A program made the position numbers and the translations under genes. The notes beneath the pieces are model-generated. The model had not been told where the DNA came from. It worked only from the letters and a program-made list of their open reading frames with translations, and did no database searches. Of a stretch of DNA of 64,000 bases, positions 29,273 to 38,566 are shown one piece after another. The number at the start of each line of letters is the position of its first letter. The first letter of the stretch is position 1. Source of the stretch: Meira nashicola (taxonomy: Eukaryota; Basidiomycota; Exobasidiomycetes; Exobasidiales; Brachybasidiaceae); contig BCJU01000001.1 in the NCBI GenBank assembly GCA_001600355.1, forward strand, positions 5,828,013 to 5,892,012, in the 5' to 3' direction.

Positions 29273-31882
29273 ATGGTTCGAATAATCATCAAAGGAGGTG
29301 TATGGAAAAATACAGAAGATGAAATATTGAAAGCGGCGATCAGCAAATATGGCAAGAATCAATGGGCACGTATATCATCTTTATTGGTTCGAAAGACGCC
29401 GAAACAATGCAAAGCAAGATGGTATGAATGGCTAGATCCATCAATCAAAAAGACAGAATGGAGTAGAGAAGAAGATGAAAAATTATTGCATTTAGCAAAA
29501 CTCATGCCAACGCAATGGAGAACGATTGCACCAATCGTTGGAAGAACAGCAACACAATGCTTGGAAAGGTATCAAAAATTATTAGATGAAGCCGAACAAA
29601 AAGAAAATGATCAAGAAGGTGCAGGTCCAAGCGGATCAAGTTTGACATTAACAGGTCCAAGTGGTGGCGAAAGTGCACCTACAGCTGAAGAAGTACGTAG
29701 ATTACGACCAGGTGAAATTGATCCAGATCCCGAAACAAAGCCAGCAAGACCAGATGCAGTAGATATGGATGAAGATGAAAAAGAGATGTTGAGCGAAGCA
29801 AGAGCAAGATTGGCAAATACACAAGGAAAGAAAGCTAAACGAAAAGCTCGAGAACGTGCATTAGAGGAGGCTAGAAGGTTGGCAATGCTGCAAAAGAAGC
29901 GTGAATTAAAGGCTGCCGGTATAAATGTACGACAAAAGAAGCCAAAGAAGGGAATGGATTACATGACAGATATTCCATTTGAAAAACAGCCTGTGGCAGG
30001 ATTTTTTGATACATCAGAAGAGGACTCAAGAGCAATTCGTGCTCCAATCGGAAGATCGATTGGACAAATGGATAATCCAGACAAGGCAAAACGAGAAGAA
30101 GACGAAAAAATAAGGCAAAAGAAGGAAGCTGAAAGGAAAAAGCAAAGCGAAGAGGGAAAAGCAGCATTCTCAAAACAAAAAGAAGAGCAATTGCGAAGAT
30201 TGCAAGAAAGTGAACAGATAAATAAAAGAAGAAAGCTTAATTTACCAGAAGCGCAGGTTGGACAGAAAGAATTGGATGAGATTGTGAAAATGGGAATGGC
30301 AAGTGAAACAGCACGCTCTCTCGTTACAAGCGGTGGTGATGAAAGTAGTAGAGGTCTTTTGGGAGAATATTCTGCGCTCGAACATGCCCGTGATGCACGA
30401 ACACCTAAAACTGCACCTCAAGATGACACAGTGATGCGTGAAGCTCGTAATTTGAGAAATATGGCAAATTTGCAAACACCTTTGTTGGGAGATGCCAATG
30501 TGGACTTGCATTCAGGTACGGGACAAACAAGCGCTCTTCCGTCTAGACAAGTTGCTCAAACACCTAATCCACTCTTAACACCTCGCAATGGCATTAATGG
30601 AAGGGATAATGGGAGCAGTACGCCACAAAGTGTTTCTAGTAGTGTTCGAGGCTCTAGTATAGCATCGACGCCACTACGAACTCCACTAAGGGACAGTTTT
30701 GGCTTGAATATGGATGAGAGCATGTCAATGGTTGCAGTAAACGATTCTACTAAGGAGATGAAAAGAGCTGCACAAGCAGCTAGAGCTCGATTACAACAAG
30801 GTTTTATGGGCTTACCTGCTCCAAAGAATGATTTTGATCTTGTATTGGATGAGGAACAAGATGAAGAAGCGCAAAAAGAAGATACGGATGCCCTTGTGGA
30901 AGAAGATGAAGCAGATCGTGAAGCTAAATTGACAAAATTGGAGGAAGAAGAACGAAAGAAAGATTTTGCACGTAGAAGTCAAGTAGTTCAGCGAAATTTG
31001 CCAAGACCAGCAAACATTGACATCGAAGCAATATTAACGGCAATCGGTCCAGCGCCTTCACCTGATTCTGATTTGAGTTTGCGAGTACATCATTTAATTG
31101 CAGAAGAAATGGCACATCTTGCCAAACACGATTCAATCTTATACCCGATCGCAGGTAGTACAAGTACTGGAGGCATGCGGTCAGGTTTGCCTGTTATTCC
31201 TGATGAAAATTTGTCAGCTGCAAGAGAATTGGTACGATCGCAACTTATGCAACAATTAGGTGTCACAGACGAAGAAGGAAAGAAAGAGGATCAAGAAGAA
31301 TTGATAAGAAGCGCTATCGACCAACATCTCAGCATCGAGACTGAATCGGGAAGGCAGACTTTGACAGATTTTGAAGAAGCTCTCAAGCAAGCTCGAGATT
31401 CCCTGATGTGGGATCCTAGCAGAGGTGTTTGGTGTGATCAATCTTTGATGAATTCGAAATTAATCATTACCGGTCAATCTCAAAGGTTGGAAGCTATTCG
31501 AAAAGAAATGACTAGATTAGCCACTCAATCTGCAAAAGAAGAAAAGAGGTTAGGTAAAATTTTGGGTGGATATCAAGCTCGTAGCAAAGCATTAGCTGAA
31601 ACGATTCTGCAATCTTTCCGAACGATGAGCGAAGGTGAAATCGAAAAAGAAGCTTATAAACGTTTGCATGAGATTGAATCGCTTTCTATGGAAGAACGAA
31701 TTAAAGCATTACAGGGCGAGGTAGATATTTTGGAAAGACGTGAGAGGATGGCTCAAGGTATTTATCGTGATCATGATGAAGAGAGGAAAAAGTTACAAGG
31801 AGAGGTGGAAGTACTGGAAGATGAAATTGCGATGCGGGAAGCTGAACATCTTAATGAGGCAGCTCTCCAAGAAGAAGCTTAG
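29273..31882 (+). CDS. CEF1: Pre-mRNA splicing factor Cef1/CDC5L
   Basis: Myb-containing core subunit of the Prp19 complex (NTC), needed for spliceosome activation. I start it at ATG 29273, which gives MVRIIIKGGVWKNTEDEILK, the invariant Cdc5 N-terminus; an open stretch 24 codons upstream has no ATG. The product is 869 residues. Two Myb repeats (residues about 7-57 and 58-105) carry the regularly spaced tryptophans (W11, W31, W50; W63, W82). A highly charged middle region follows, with FGMDYMTD-type Cdc5 motifs (KGMDYMTDIPFEKQPVAGFF), and a helical C-terminal region mediates Prp19/Cwc15 contacts in the family. Length is close to human CDC5L (802). Single exon. Confidence 0.96.
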   Translation: MVRIIIKGGVWKNTEDEILKAAISKYGKNQWARISSLLVRKTPKQCKARWYEWLDPSIKKTEWSREEDEKLLHLAKLMPTQWRTIAPIVGRTATQCLERYQKLLDEAEQKENDQEGAGPSGSSLTLTGPSGGESAPTAEEVRRLRPGEIDPDPETKPARPDAVDMDEDEKEMLSEARARLANTQGKKAKRKARERALEEARRLAMLQKKRELKAAGINVRQKKPKKGMDYMTDIPFEKQPVAGFFDTSEEDSRAIRAPIGRSIGQMDNPDKAKREEDEKIRQKKEAERKKQSEEGKAAFSKQKEEQLRRLQESEQINKRRKLNLPEAQVGQKELDEIVKMGMASETARSLVTSGGDESSRGLLGEYSALEHARDARTPKTAPQDDTVMREARNLRNMANLQTPLLGDANVDLHSGTGQTSALPSRQVAQTPNPLLTPRNGINGRDNGSSTPQSVSSSVRGSSIASTPLRTPLRDSFGLNMDESMSMVAVNDSTKEMKRAAQAARARLQQGFMGLPAPKNDFDLVLDEEQDEEAQKEDTDALVEEDEADREAKLTKLEEEERKKDFARRSQVVQRNLPRPANIDIEAILTAIGPAPSPDSDLSLRVHHLIAEEMAHLAKHDSILYPIAGSTSTGGMRSGLPVIPDENLSAARELVRSQLMQQLGVTDEEGKKEDQEELIRSAIDQHLSIETESGRQTLTDFEEALKQARDSLMWDPSRGVWCDQSLMNSKLIITGQSQRLEAIRKEMTRLATQSAKEEKRLGKILGGYQARSKALAETILQSFRTMSEGEIEKEAYKRLHEIESLSMEERIKALQGEVDILERRERMAQGIYRDHDEERKKLQGEVEVLEDEIAMREAEHLNEAALQEEA

Positions 31883-32156
31883 TGGGCTAATTCTCACACA
31901 ACGATCATATCAATTTGTGTATATCATACTGCAGCAATAACGCTCGTGTACCATATCTGATTGAATGGTGTGAATGGCAATCGTATAGATTCATAAGAGG
32001 AGGATAAGCGTAAGTGTATTGATATTATGAAGTAGGAAAGGCAAGCTAAGACCGGTTTGAAAAAGGGGGAGGGATTTATGATGTTAGGGAATGGTGATAT
32101 GAGAAATCATAAAGTGAAAGGTGAAAAAGTAGGAAAAAAGGAACGGATATCACATT

Positions 32157-32852
32157 TCAAAGGACATTGACAGCCAAAACGGATCCGAGAACGATGGCGA
32201 ATGAAGCCATTGTGACAGGGTGAACGATTGCGTTGACAGTTGCGCCACTTGTTCCAGATGTTGGCTTAGTTGTTGAAGAGGATGAATTGGTTGTTGAGCC
32301 AGTACTTGGTTTGACGGTTGAAGATGAAGTTGTACCGGAAGAAGAAGAAAAAGAGCCTGTGTTTGAAGGAGTTGTTGATGATGAAGGAGTAGTAGAAGGA
32401 GTAGTAGAAGGTGTTGTTGAAGGAACAGTTGATGAACCTGTTGAAGTGGAACTAGCAGAAGAACCAGTACCAACTGCACCACAAGTACCTGATTCAGGTC
32501 CCTTTTGAACGTTAACTTGACCACTAAAGTTCGGTTTTCCGCTTGCATCATTAACGATTAAAGTGAATTGTGTACCTGCAGTAACGTTAACTTTTGGCCA
32601 AGTTAGAACACCTTCTGAAGTACCAGGTTGAGGTTGAAATTGTAAAATAGGTGCAGCTGCAGTATCTTTTCCTTCAACTAAAGAAATATAAACTTGACCT
32701 GAAGGATCTGCATTATGCCAATTTAATGATAATGGTTGACATTCTACTGCCGTCATGGGGGTATCAATCGTTGCTGCAAATACCCAAGATGCGGTATTCA
32801 ACATGCCCAAAAGGCTTACCAATGCTAAAACGTTTGCGATTCTTCCTTGCAT
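32157..32852 (-). CDS. GPI-anchored Ser/Thr-rich cell-wall protein
   Basis: A 231-residue secreted protein. A signal peptide is visible at about 1-26 (ending SWVFAAT). A globular domain at 27-128 (VECQPLSLNWHNADPSGQVY; FTLIVNDASGKPNFSGQVNV) resembles the beta-sandwich, Kre9/Knh1-like N-terminal domain common at the start of fungal wall proteins. A Ser/Thr/Pro-rich region (129-205) with TPST tandem repeats would be heavily O-mannosylated. The end (SGTSGATVNA followed by a 20-residue hydrophobic tail) is a standard GPI attachment signal. Two cysteines (residues about 38 and 123) may form one disulfide. The protein would sit at the plasma membrane or be cross-linked to wall glucan. No enzyme motif is seen. 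Confidence 0.8.
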   Translation of the reverse strand: MQGRIANVLALVSLLGMLNTASWVFAATIDTPMTAVECQPLSLNWHNADPSGQVYISLVEGKDTAAAPILQFQPQPGTSEGVLTWPKVNVTAGTQFTLIVNDASGKPNFSGQVNVQKGPESGTCGAVGTGSSASSTSTGSSTVPSTTPSTTPSTTPSSSTTPSNTGSFSSSSGTTSSSTVKPSTGSTTNSSSSTTKPTSGTSGATVNAIVHPVTMASFAIVLGSVLAVNVL

Positions 32853-33655
32853 TTTTGTTGTATTAGCTTGTCTGTGTTGCTAGAAAAAGAAAAGGAGAGA
32901 TGATGGTGGTGGCGATAAAAAGTTTTGTAAAATTTGCTACAACGAATTTAAGGATTTATCAACTCATTCTTTCCATAAATTATCAAGGAGAAAGAATGAA
33001 TTTCCATTCTCTTGCGCAAAGGAAGCGGAATTTAATACTGTGCATGACAATTTTCACCCACTTTTACCCTAACAAAATCTCGATCATTCAAAAGACAACA
33101 ACAAAAACAAAAAATAAGGTCATACGGCTCACTTGCCTGTTTTCTTTTGACTCTTTGAAGATTTATGTATAAAAGGGCGGCGTACGCTTCATTGGCATCC
33201 GAAATTAATCACTTTTAACTCCTTTCTTGAAAGGCATTAACTTATTTTGGGCATTTAAACGAAGTGAAATTAAAAGCCATTCCCCTTTCTTTAACGGCCT
33301 CCGCGATTTATGCCAAATGAAAAGACGGAGACCGACTTATTTCGTCATTCCGTAAACTGAAAAACGTATTAATGCATTTCTCGATAAAGGAATGATATTT
33401 TGCTCTCTTTTGTCAAAAAAAGTTTGATATAGTATTGGCAAGGGATCGAATCAGCATTCATTCAAGCTGATTTGATCCTTCATTCGCCCCCCCCTACCTC
33501 CTATCTCATCACAGGGAGAATTGGATCAATGAACGCTGACGTCAGCAAGATGGATAAATACACCCGCTTCCCACATTTCTTTACCGCATAGAATATTCCA
33601 TATTTAATTCTTGTGTGAAACTATTATTGTACAAAAGCTAGAAATACAGTTACAA
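32853..33655. other. Promoter region of the GPI-protein gene
   Basis: An 803-bp spacer between two minus-strand genes; the GPI-protein gene is driven from here. It includes the 12-bp palindrome annotated at 33535, a C-rich run (33486-33494), and GTATAAAAGGGCGG near 33167, which looks like a TATA-type sequence but sits about 310 bp from the ATG. No gene is visible. Confidence 0.4.
33535..33546. promoter_or_regulatory. CRE-type palindrome GCTGACGTCAGC
   Basis: A perfect 12-bp palindrome contains TGACGTCA, the consensus of ATF/CREB-type bZIP factors (Atf1/Pcr1 in fission yeast, a stress pathway). It lies about 685 bp upstream of the GPI-protein ATG and about 110 bp beyond the CEG1 stop codon. 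Regulation of the wall-protein gene is an inference from position. Confidence 0.4.
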
Positions 33656-35077
33656 TCATAAACGTCTAAACCAAGAAGGAGGTTGACCGCGCATAGGAGG
33701 CGGCGCTCCTCGCTTCTTTGAAAATATATCCATTCCTCCGCTCTCACGCCCTTTCTCTCTTGCTTGTCTAAACCTTTCCCTTTCTTCGCTTTTCCATAAA
33801 GATCTAATAGTACCTTCTTCTTGTAATAATTCATCTTTCTCTACTCCATCAACAATGCTTTGAATAATTTTTTGAACGATAGTCGTGTGATTACCATCAT
33901 GCTTATCATCACGTATCCTATGTAATCTCCAGCATGGCGGTCGTGTTGAATCCAATTCTCCGTTGGCTCCATTTGCTTTTTGTGATGCTTCTAACGGACC
34001 TCCATTAGGATCCCAAGAACATTCTACAACTCGATCATCAAATTGCTCTCCGCTTGCTTTCATATCTTCCCATTCATCGTCCTCAACATATAACCAATCG
34101 AAATAACGATAATTATCACGTGTACCTCCAATAAATTCGTCCAATTGAAAAAACGGTTTTGCTTGAAGATCGGGTAAATTTCCTCTTGGATCTTTTGCCA
34201 GGTCAGGCGGAAAACGTAAACGCAATTTAAAATCAATCGTATTTTCAGATGGTGGTTTCCATTTGATAATTTTAGGATCTGTACCAAAGATGTAACCCGA
34301 ATTGACGCAAGTGAAAATTAGACCATCATTTCCGTGCTCTAAATTTGGTATAAATTGATCTAAAACAGTAGAAATATGGTAAGCAAGCTGCATACGTTTC
34401 ACTTGGACCTCAAATGGAGCGTCACGAGCTGCTGCTGGAAATTCTTTTAAGAATTGTTTGTGTGGTGGAACGATTTGACCCATAAGACTTCCATATCTTC
34501 TACTCAAAGGACGTTGAGCCAAACTGCTGCCGTCTAAAATGATGCAATCAAACAGTAACAATCGCATCTTTCTCTCTCCCGTCTTTGATACATCCCAGAC
34601 CAACTCTCCATCCAAAAGTGTATCTTTCCGAACAGCATACTTTTCGTTAAGCGATCCCAATTGTAAGGCCATCCTAGCCTTTGGAGAAGGTGGTATCTCA
34701 TGAAAAGGAAAAACGATTGAATTGTGTTGCCTTTTGTACTTGTTCTTACGATCGATAAGATATACTTCTTGTTGTTCTGTAGCCTTGTTCCAAGCGATAA
34801 ACATTAAAACACGTTGACCATCTGATTTTTCACAAACCCAATAATCCTCTTCTTTTAGTTGATCTAAAGATGACCTTGCAAATGAAACTGGTTGAGCACC
34901 TGGAAAACGTGAATGCCGTAACCCACACAAGGATGCCACTTTTGCGCTCAATGATCGTGTCTGTCCTTCATCCACTTCTTCTCCAGGTACATCCGGTACG
35001 GAAGATTGTTGATGATTGTTAGGCAATTCAGTTTGATGACTAGGGCCGGCACCATTCATATTTTGATGAGAGTACAT
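33656..35077 (-). CDS. CEG1: mRNA capping enzyme guanylyltransferase
   Basis: Transfers GMP from GTP to the diphosphate end of nascent mRNA through a lysyl-GMP intermediate. The 473-residue single-exon product has nucleotidyltransferase motif I CEKSDGQR, with the catalytic lysine at residue 84. Other visible motifs are III (TLLDGELVW), IIIa (RLLLFDCIILDG), IV (NDGLIFTCV) and V (KIIKWKPPSENTIDFKLRL). A C-terminal OB-fold contains VVECSWDPNG and WRLHRIRDDKHDGNH. There is no triphosphatase domain, as expected for fungal Ceg1, which pairs with a separate Cet1. Length matches yeast Ceg1 (459). Confidence 0.96.
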   Translation of the reverse strand: MYSHQNMNGAGPSHQTELPNNHQQSSVPDVPGEEVDEGQTRSLSAKVASLCGLRHSRFPGAQPVSFARSSLDQLKEEDYWVCEKSDGQRVLMFIAWNKATEQQEVYLIDRKNKYKRQHNSIVFPFHEIPPSPKARMALQLGSLNEKYAVRKDTLLDGELVWDVSKTGERKMRLLLFDCIILDGSSLAQRPLSRRYGSLMGQIVPPHKQFLKEFPAAARDAPFEVQVKRMQLAYHISTVLDQFIPNLEHGNDGLIFTCVNSGYIFGTDPKIIKWKPPSENTIDFKLRLRFPPDLAKDPRGNLPDLQAKPFFQLDEFIGGTRDNYRYFDWLYVEDDEWEDMKASGEQFDDRVVECSWDPNGGPLEASQKANGANGELDSTRPPCWRLHRIRDDKHDGNHTTIVQKIIQSIVDGVEKDELLQEEGTIRSLWKSEERERFRQAREKGRESGGMDIFSKKRGAPPPMRGQPPSWFRRL

Positions 35078-35413
35078 GACTGCACTCGCTCTGCAAGAGC
35101 TTCAGATTACGGAAAACAATCAACCGTTTGTCGAAAATGATGGATGAAAACTTTAATGTTTCGGCAATGAACTTTTCTCAAAACGCCTAATTTTGAATTA
35201 AGGCTAAAAACACAAATATGCATAGCCGCGTACAACCGTGCACACATTAATACGCGTGAGCGAATACAGGCTCTACAGCTGTATGGGGAAAATTCACTCG
35301 AATACATACCCGCCCCGCTGGCTATCCAACACTTTGTTGAACCTTCCTAAAGATCATCATCAGTAACAGCTTCTCTTCACCAAAAGGGAAAGTTTGTTGC
35401 TTGTTTAAACATT
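35078..35413. promoter_or_regulatory. Divergent promoter, CEG1 / glucosidase II alpha
   Basis: A 336-bp spacer between divergent ATGs. ACGCGT occurs at 35252-35257 (AATACGCGTGAG). No gene is visible. Confidence 0.5.
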
Positions 35414-38400
35414 ATGGAACTAAGACAAGCGAATTGGCCACGTTTGGCTTTGCAGCTACCTCTTGTGATTTTGGCATTAGTGGTCCTATTCAATGCTCAG
35501 CCAGCAAAGATGGTCAGACCTAATGACTTTAAAAAATGCGGAGATTCATCTTTTTGTCGACGTTTGCGTCGCTTATCTTCCTATAGTGAAGAACAAACAC
35601 GTAATAAACAAGGAACTCCTTTCGAATCACCATACTTTATTGCAGAAAAATCGACAAAGTTTGATGTCAGTACAGCAACTTTGAAAGCAACAGTAAAATC
35701 CGCCTTACATTCTGCATTGCAATTTGATTTGCAAATTTTATTCTACAATGATGGCACTAGTCGTGTGAAGCTCGATCAAGGAGGACAAAAACATGGAGGA
35801 TGGAAAAGATACGATGAAGCTGCTGCTTGGGCAATCGATCAACAGCCCATCCCCGCTGAGGCAGGGCAAGTGAACGTAAAGCAAGATGACGGTCAAACGT
35901 CTGTTACATTTGGACCTAATGGTGAAAATAAACTACTCTTATCTCATCAACCTCTCAAAGCTACATTCTCGCGAAATGGAGTTCCCCAAGTCGTGCTCAA
36001 CGAGCGCGGTCTGTTGCACATGGAACACTATAGACCAAAGCCAGATCCTTTCCCTTCCGCAAAGGATGACGATGCTAAGAAACTTGTATTCCAAAACCGC
36101 AAAAGGTCTTTCGAGCAAGTTGGTCATTCTTCTATTCGTTCAGATCAATGGTCTGGCTTCGAGCAAGAGGATGATGGAGAATGGGAAGAGAGCTTCAGTG
36201 GCCGTACCGATACAAAACCGAAAGGTCCCGAAGCATTATCGCTCGATATTGAATTTCCTGGGAAGACGCATGTCTTTGGTTTACCGGAGCATGCCAGTCC
36301 GCTCAATCTTCGCAGCACTCGTGGACATACCGAAGAGGATTTCAAAGAGCCTTATCGCTTGATGAACACAGATGTGTTTGAATACGATTATGACTCTCCA
36401 ATGAGTCTTTATGGCTCCGTTCCAATCATGCATGCCCAAAGTGCTGATTCAGCTGCCAGTATTTTATGGCTTTCCGGTAGTGAAACTTGGATCGATATCG
36501 ATCGCTCAGAAACAAACAAAATTTCCAAAGCTCGTGCGCACTTTTTCTCTGAATCGGGAATTTTGGATCTCTGGGTCTTTCTCAAGCCAACTCCAGGAGA
36601 AAATCTAGCAACATTTTCACAACTTACCGGCAGGACACCCTTGCCTGCATATTTCTCCTTGGGCTATCATCAATGCAGATGGAATTATTTGACAACAGAT
36701 GACGTTCTTAATGTCAATAAGAGATTCTCCGAAGATGATATTCCCGTCGATGTCCTTTGGCTTGATATTGAATATGCCAAAAATCATTGGTATGGAGTAT
36801 GGAACGAAGAAACTTTCCCTAAGCCAGAACGCATGTTAGAAGGATTAGATGCAGAAGGACGCAAATTGGTAATCATTATTGATCCTCACTTTGCTCGCAA
36901 AGATGAATATTTCCTTTATAAAGAAGCGACCAATAATGACTTATTCGTAAAAGATGCGGACAACAAGAACACCTATGAAGGTTGGTGCTGGAGTGGTTCG
37001 GCAAGCTGGACTGATAATTTTAACCCTAAATTCTGGTCATGGTGGAAAACGATTTTCAGCCTAGCTGGAAAGAAGATCAAAGCTAACGCAAGAAATATGC
37101 ACTTTTGGCTGGATATGAACGAACCAGCTATCTTCAACGGACCTGAAATCACTGCACCAAAAGATGTACGCCATTATGGCGGATGGGAGCATCGTGATGT
37201 CCACAATATCTATTCGGTTGCTTACCATAATGCATCTTACGAAGCTGCCAAAGCCCGTGAAACACCGAATCGAAGGCCTTTCTTGCTTGCACGCGGTTGG
37301 TGGATCGGAACGTGGAAAGCAGGAACAATTTGGACAGGTGATAACCTTGGTACATGGGAGCACTTGGCTGTAGCAGCGCCAATGATTTTGGCAAACAATA
37401 TCGGAGGAATGAGTTTCTGCGGTGCAGATGTTGGTGGATTCTTTGGAAATCCTGCTCCTGACTTTTTGCTCAGATGGTATCAAGCCGGTATCTTTCATCC
37501 TTTCTTCCGTGCGCATGCTCATATTGATACGAAGAGACGTGAACCTTATCTACTAGCAGAGCCTCACAAATCTGCTGTACGCGAATTGATCAAATTACGT
37601 TATCAATTGTTGCCAGTTTGGTATACTGCATTCAAAGAATCCAATCACGGTGGTTTGCCCGTCTTACGACCTCAATACGTGATGTTCCCAAACGATGTCA
37701 ATGGATTTGCGATTGATGATCAATACTATATTGCTGATTCTGGTCTTTTGGTCAAACCTGCTGTGAAGGCGGATGCTGAATCGGTTGAAGTGTATTTGGC
37801 AGAAGATCAACCTTACTATCACTTCTTCACAAAAGAAGTCTACTTTGGCTCGAGTAGCGGCAAAAAGGTTACAATTGCATCTCCTCTAACGAGTGAAGTG
37901 CCTTTGTTGATGCGTGGTGGAAGTATCTTGCCAATCAGACAACGTGTTCGTCGTTCTGCAGAATTAGGATGGCGCGACCCTTTCACTTTAATCATTTCCG
38001 TCAACAAGCCTGCCACTTCTGGTAGTGATACCTTACGTGCATCTGGCAGACTTTATTTGGATGACGGTCAAACATATGATCACGAAAAAGGAGACTTTGT
38101 TTGGCGTCAATTTGATTTACACAATGAACAAAACGGCAAATATGTTTTGAAAACGACAGATTTGCGTTCGACAAGCTCAAAAACGGAATTATCTACGTTT
38201 ACCGGACAAAGTACATTTGCTGAAGCGATTGCAGATGTCCGAGTAGAAAGGTTGATTGTTTTAGGATTGGAAAAGGCACCTAGCGCAATTTATGCAGTTG
38301 ATGCAAAGACGAATGAACGTTTGCAATTGCAATTTACATGGCAAGCAGGCGTATCAGCAACATCAAAAGGACTTAAATTGAGTAAGAAGAGTAGTGAATT

Positions 38401-38461
38401 GTTGATCAAAGATCCTGCAGTCAAGATTATCGGTGATTGGAAGATAGAGTTTGATGTATGA
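35414..38461 (+). CDS. ROT2: Glucosidase II catalytic (alpha) subunit, GH31
   Basis: Trims the two inner alpha-1,3-linked glucoses from N-glycans in the ER lumen and so controls lectin-chaperone cycling. The 1015-residue protein has an N-terminal signal anchor (residues about 8-32, WPRLALQLPLVILALVVLF). The mature start RPNDFKKCGDSSFCRRLRRL is typical of glucosidase II. An N-terminal beta domain is followed by the GH31 barrel with DVLWLDIEYAKNHWYGVW and the nucleophile motif WLDMNEP (Asp567). Then come RHYGGWEHRDVHNIY, the acid/base-region GDNLGTWEHL, and FCGADVGGFFG. No HDEL is present, as expected, since retention is by the beta subunit. Length fits the family (954 in yeast, 944 in human). 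Plain alpha-glucosidases lack the N-terminal CxxxxFCRR block. Confidence 0.95.
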   Translation: MELRQANWPRLALQLPLVILALVVLFNAQPAKMVRPNDFKKCGDSSFCRRLRRLSSYSEEQTRNKQGTPFESPYFIAEKSTKFDVSTATLKATVKSALHSALQFDLQILFYNDGTSRVKLDQGGQKHGGWKRYDEAAAWAIDQQPIPAEAGQVNVKQDDGQTSVTFGPNGENKLLLSHQPLKATFSRNGVPQVVLNERGLLHMEHYRPKPDPFPSAKDDDAKKLVFQNRKRSFEQVGHSSIRSDQWSGFEQEDDGEWEESFSGRTDTKPKGPEALSLDIEFPGKTHVFGLPEHASPLNLRSTRGHTEEDFKEPYRLMNTDVFEYDYDSPMSLYGSVPIMHAQSADSAASILWLSGSETWIDIDRSETNKISKARAHFFSESGILDLWVFLKPTPGENLATFSQLTGRTPLPAYFSLGYHQCRWNYLTTDDVLNVNKRFSEDDIPVDVLWLDIEYAKNHWYGVWNEETFPKPERMLEGLDAEGRKLVIIIDPHFARKDEYFLYKEATNNDLFVKDADNKNTYEGWCWSGSASWTDNFNPKFWSWWKTIFSLAGKKIKANARNMHFWLDMNEPAIFNGPEITAPKDVRHYGGWEHRDVHNIYSVAYHNASYEAAKARETPNRRPFLLARGWWIGTWKAGTIWTGDNLGTWEHLAVAAPMILANNIGGMSFCGADVGGFFGNPAPDFLLRWYQAGIFHPFFRAHAHIDTKRREPYLLAEPHKSAVRELIKLRYQLLPVWYTAFKESNHGGLPVLRPQYVMFPNDVNGFAIDDQYYIADSGLLVKPAVKADAESVEVYLAEDQPYYHFFTKEVYFGSSSGKKVTIASPLTSEVPLLMRGGSILPIRQRVRRSAELGWRDPFTLIISVNKPATSGSDTLRASGRLYLDDGQTYDHEKGDFVWRQFDLHNEQNGKYVLKTTDLRSTSSKTELSTFTGQSTFAEAIADVRVERLIVLGLEKAPSAIYAVDAKTNERLQLQFTWQAGVSATSKGLKLSKKSSELLIKDPAVKIIGDWKIEFDV

Positions 38462-38566
38462 TGATCAAATTGGTGGATATTGAATAACATTTATATTTGA
38501 ATAAAATTATTGATATGAGAAAAAAAAGAAACCATAAAAAGCTAACAACGATGCAAGAGGCGTCCT

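Noticed and set aside
32233..32508. Open frame with repeated Glu/Val residues on the plus strand
   Set aside because: It is antisense to the Ser/Thr/Pro-rich tract of the GPI-protein gene; codons for Thr/Ser/Pro read backward give Val/Glu/Gly and a false open frame.
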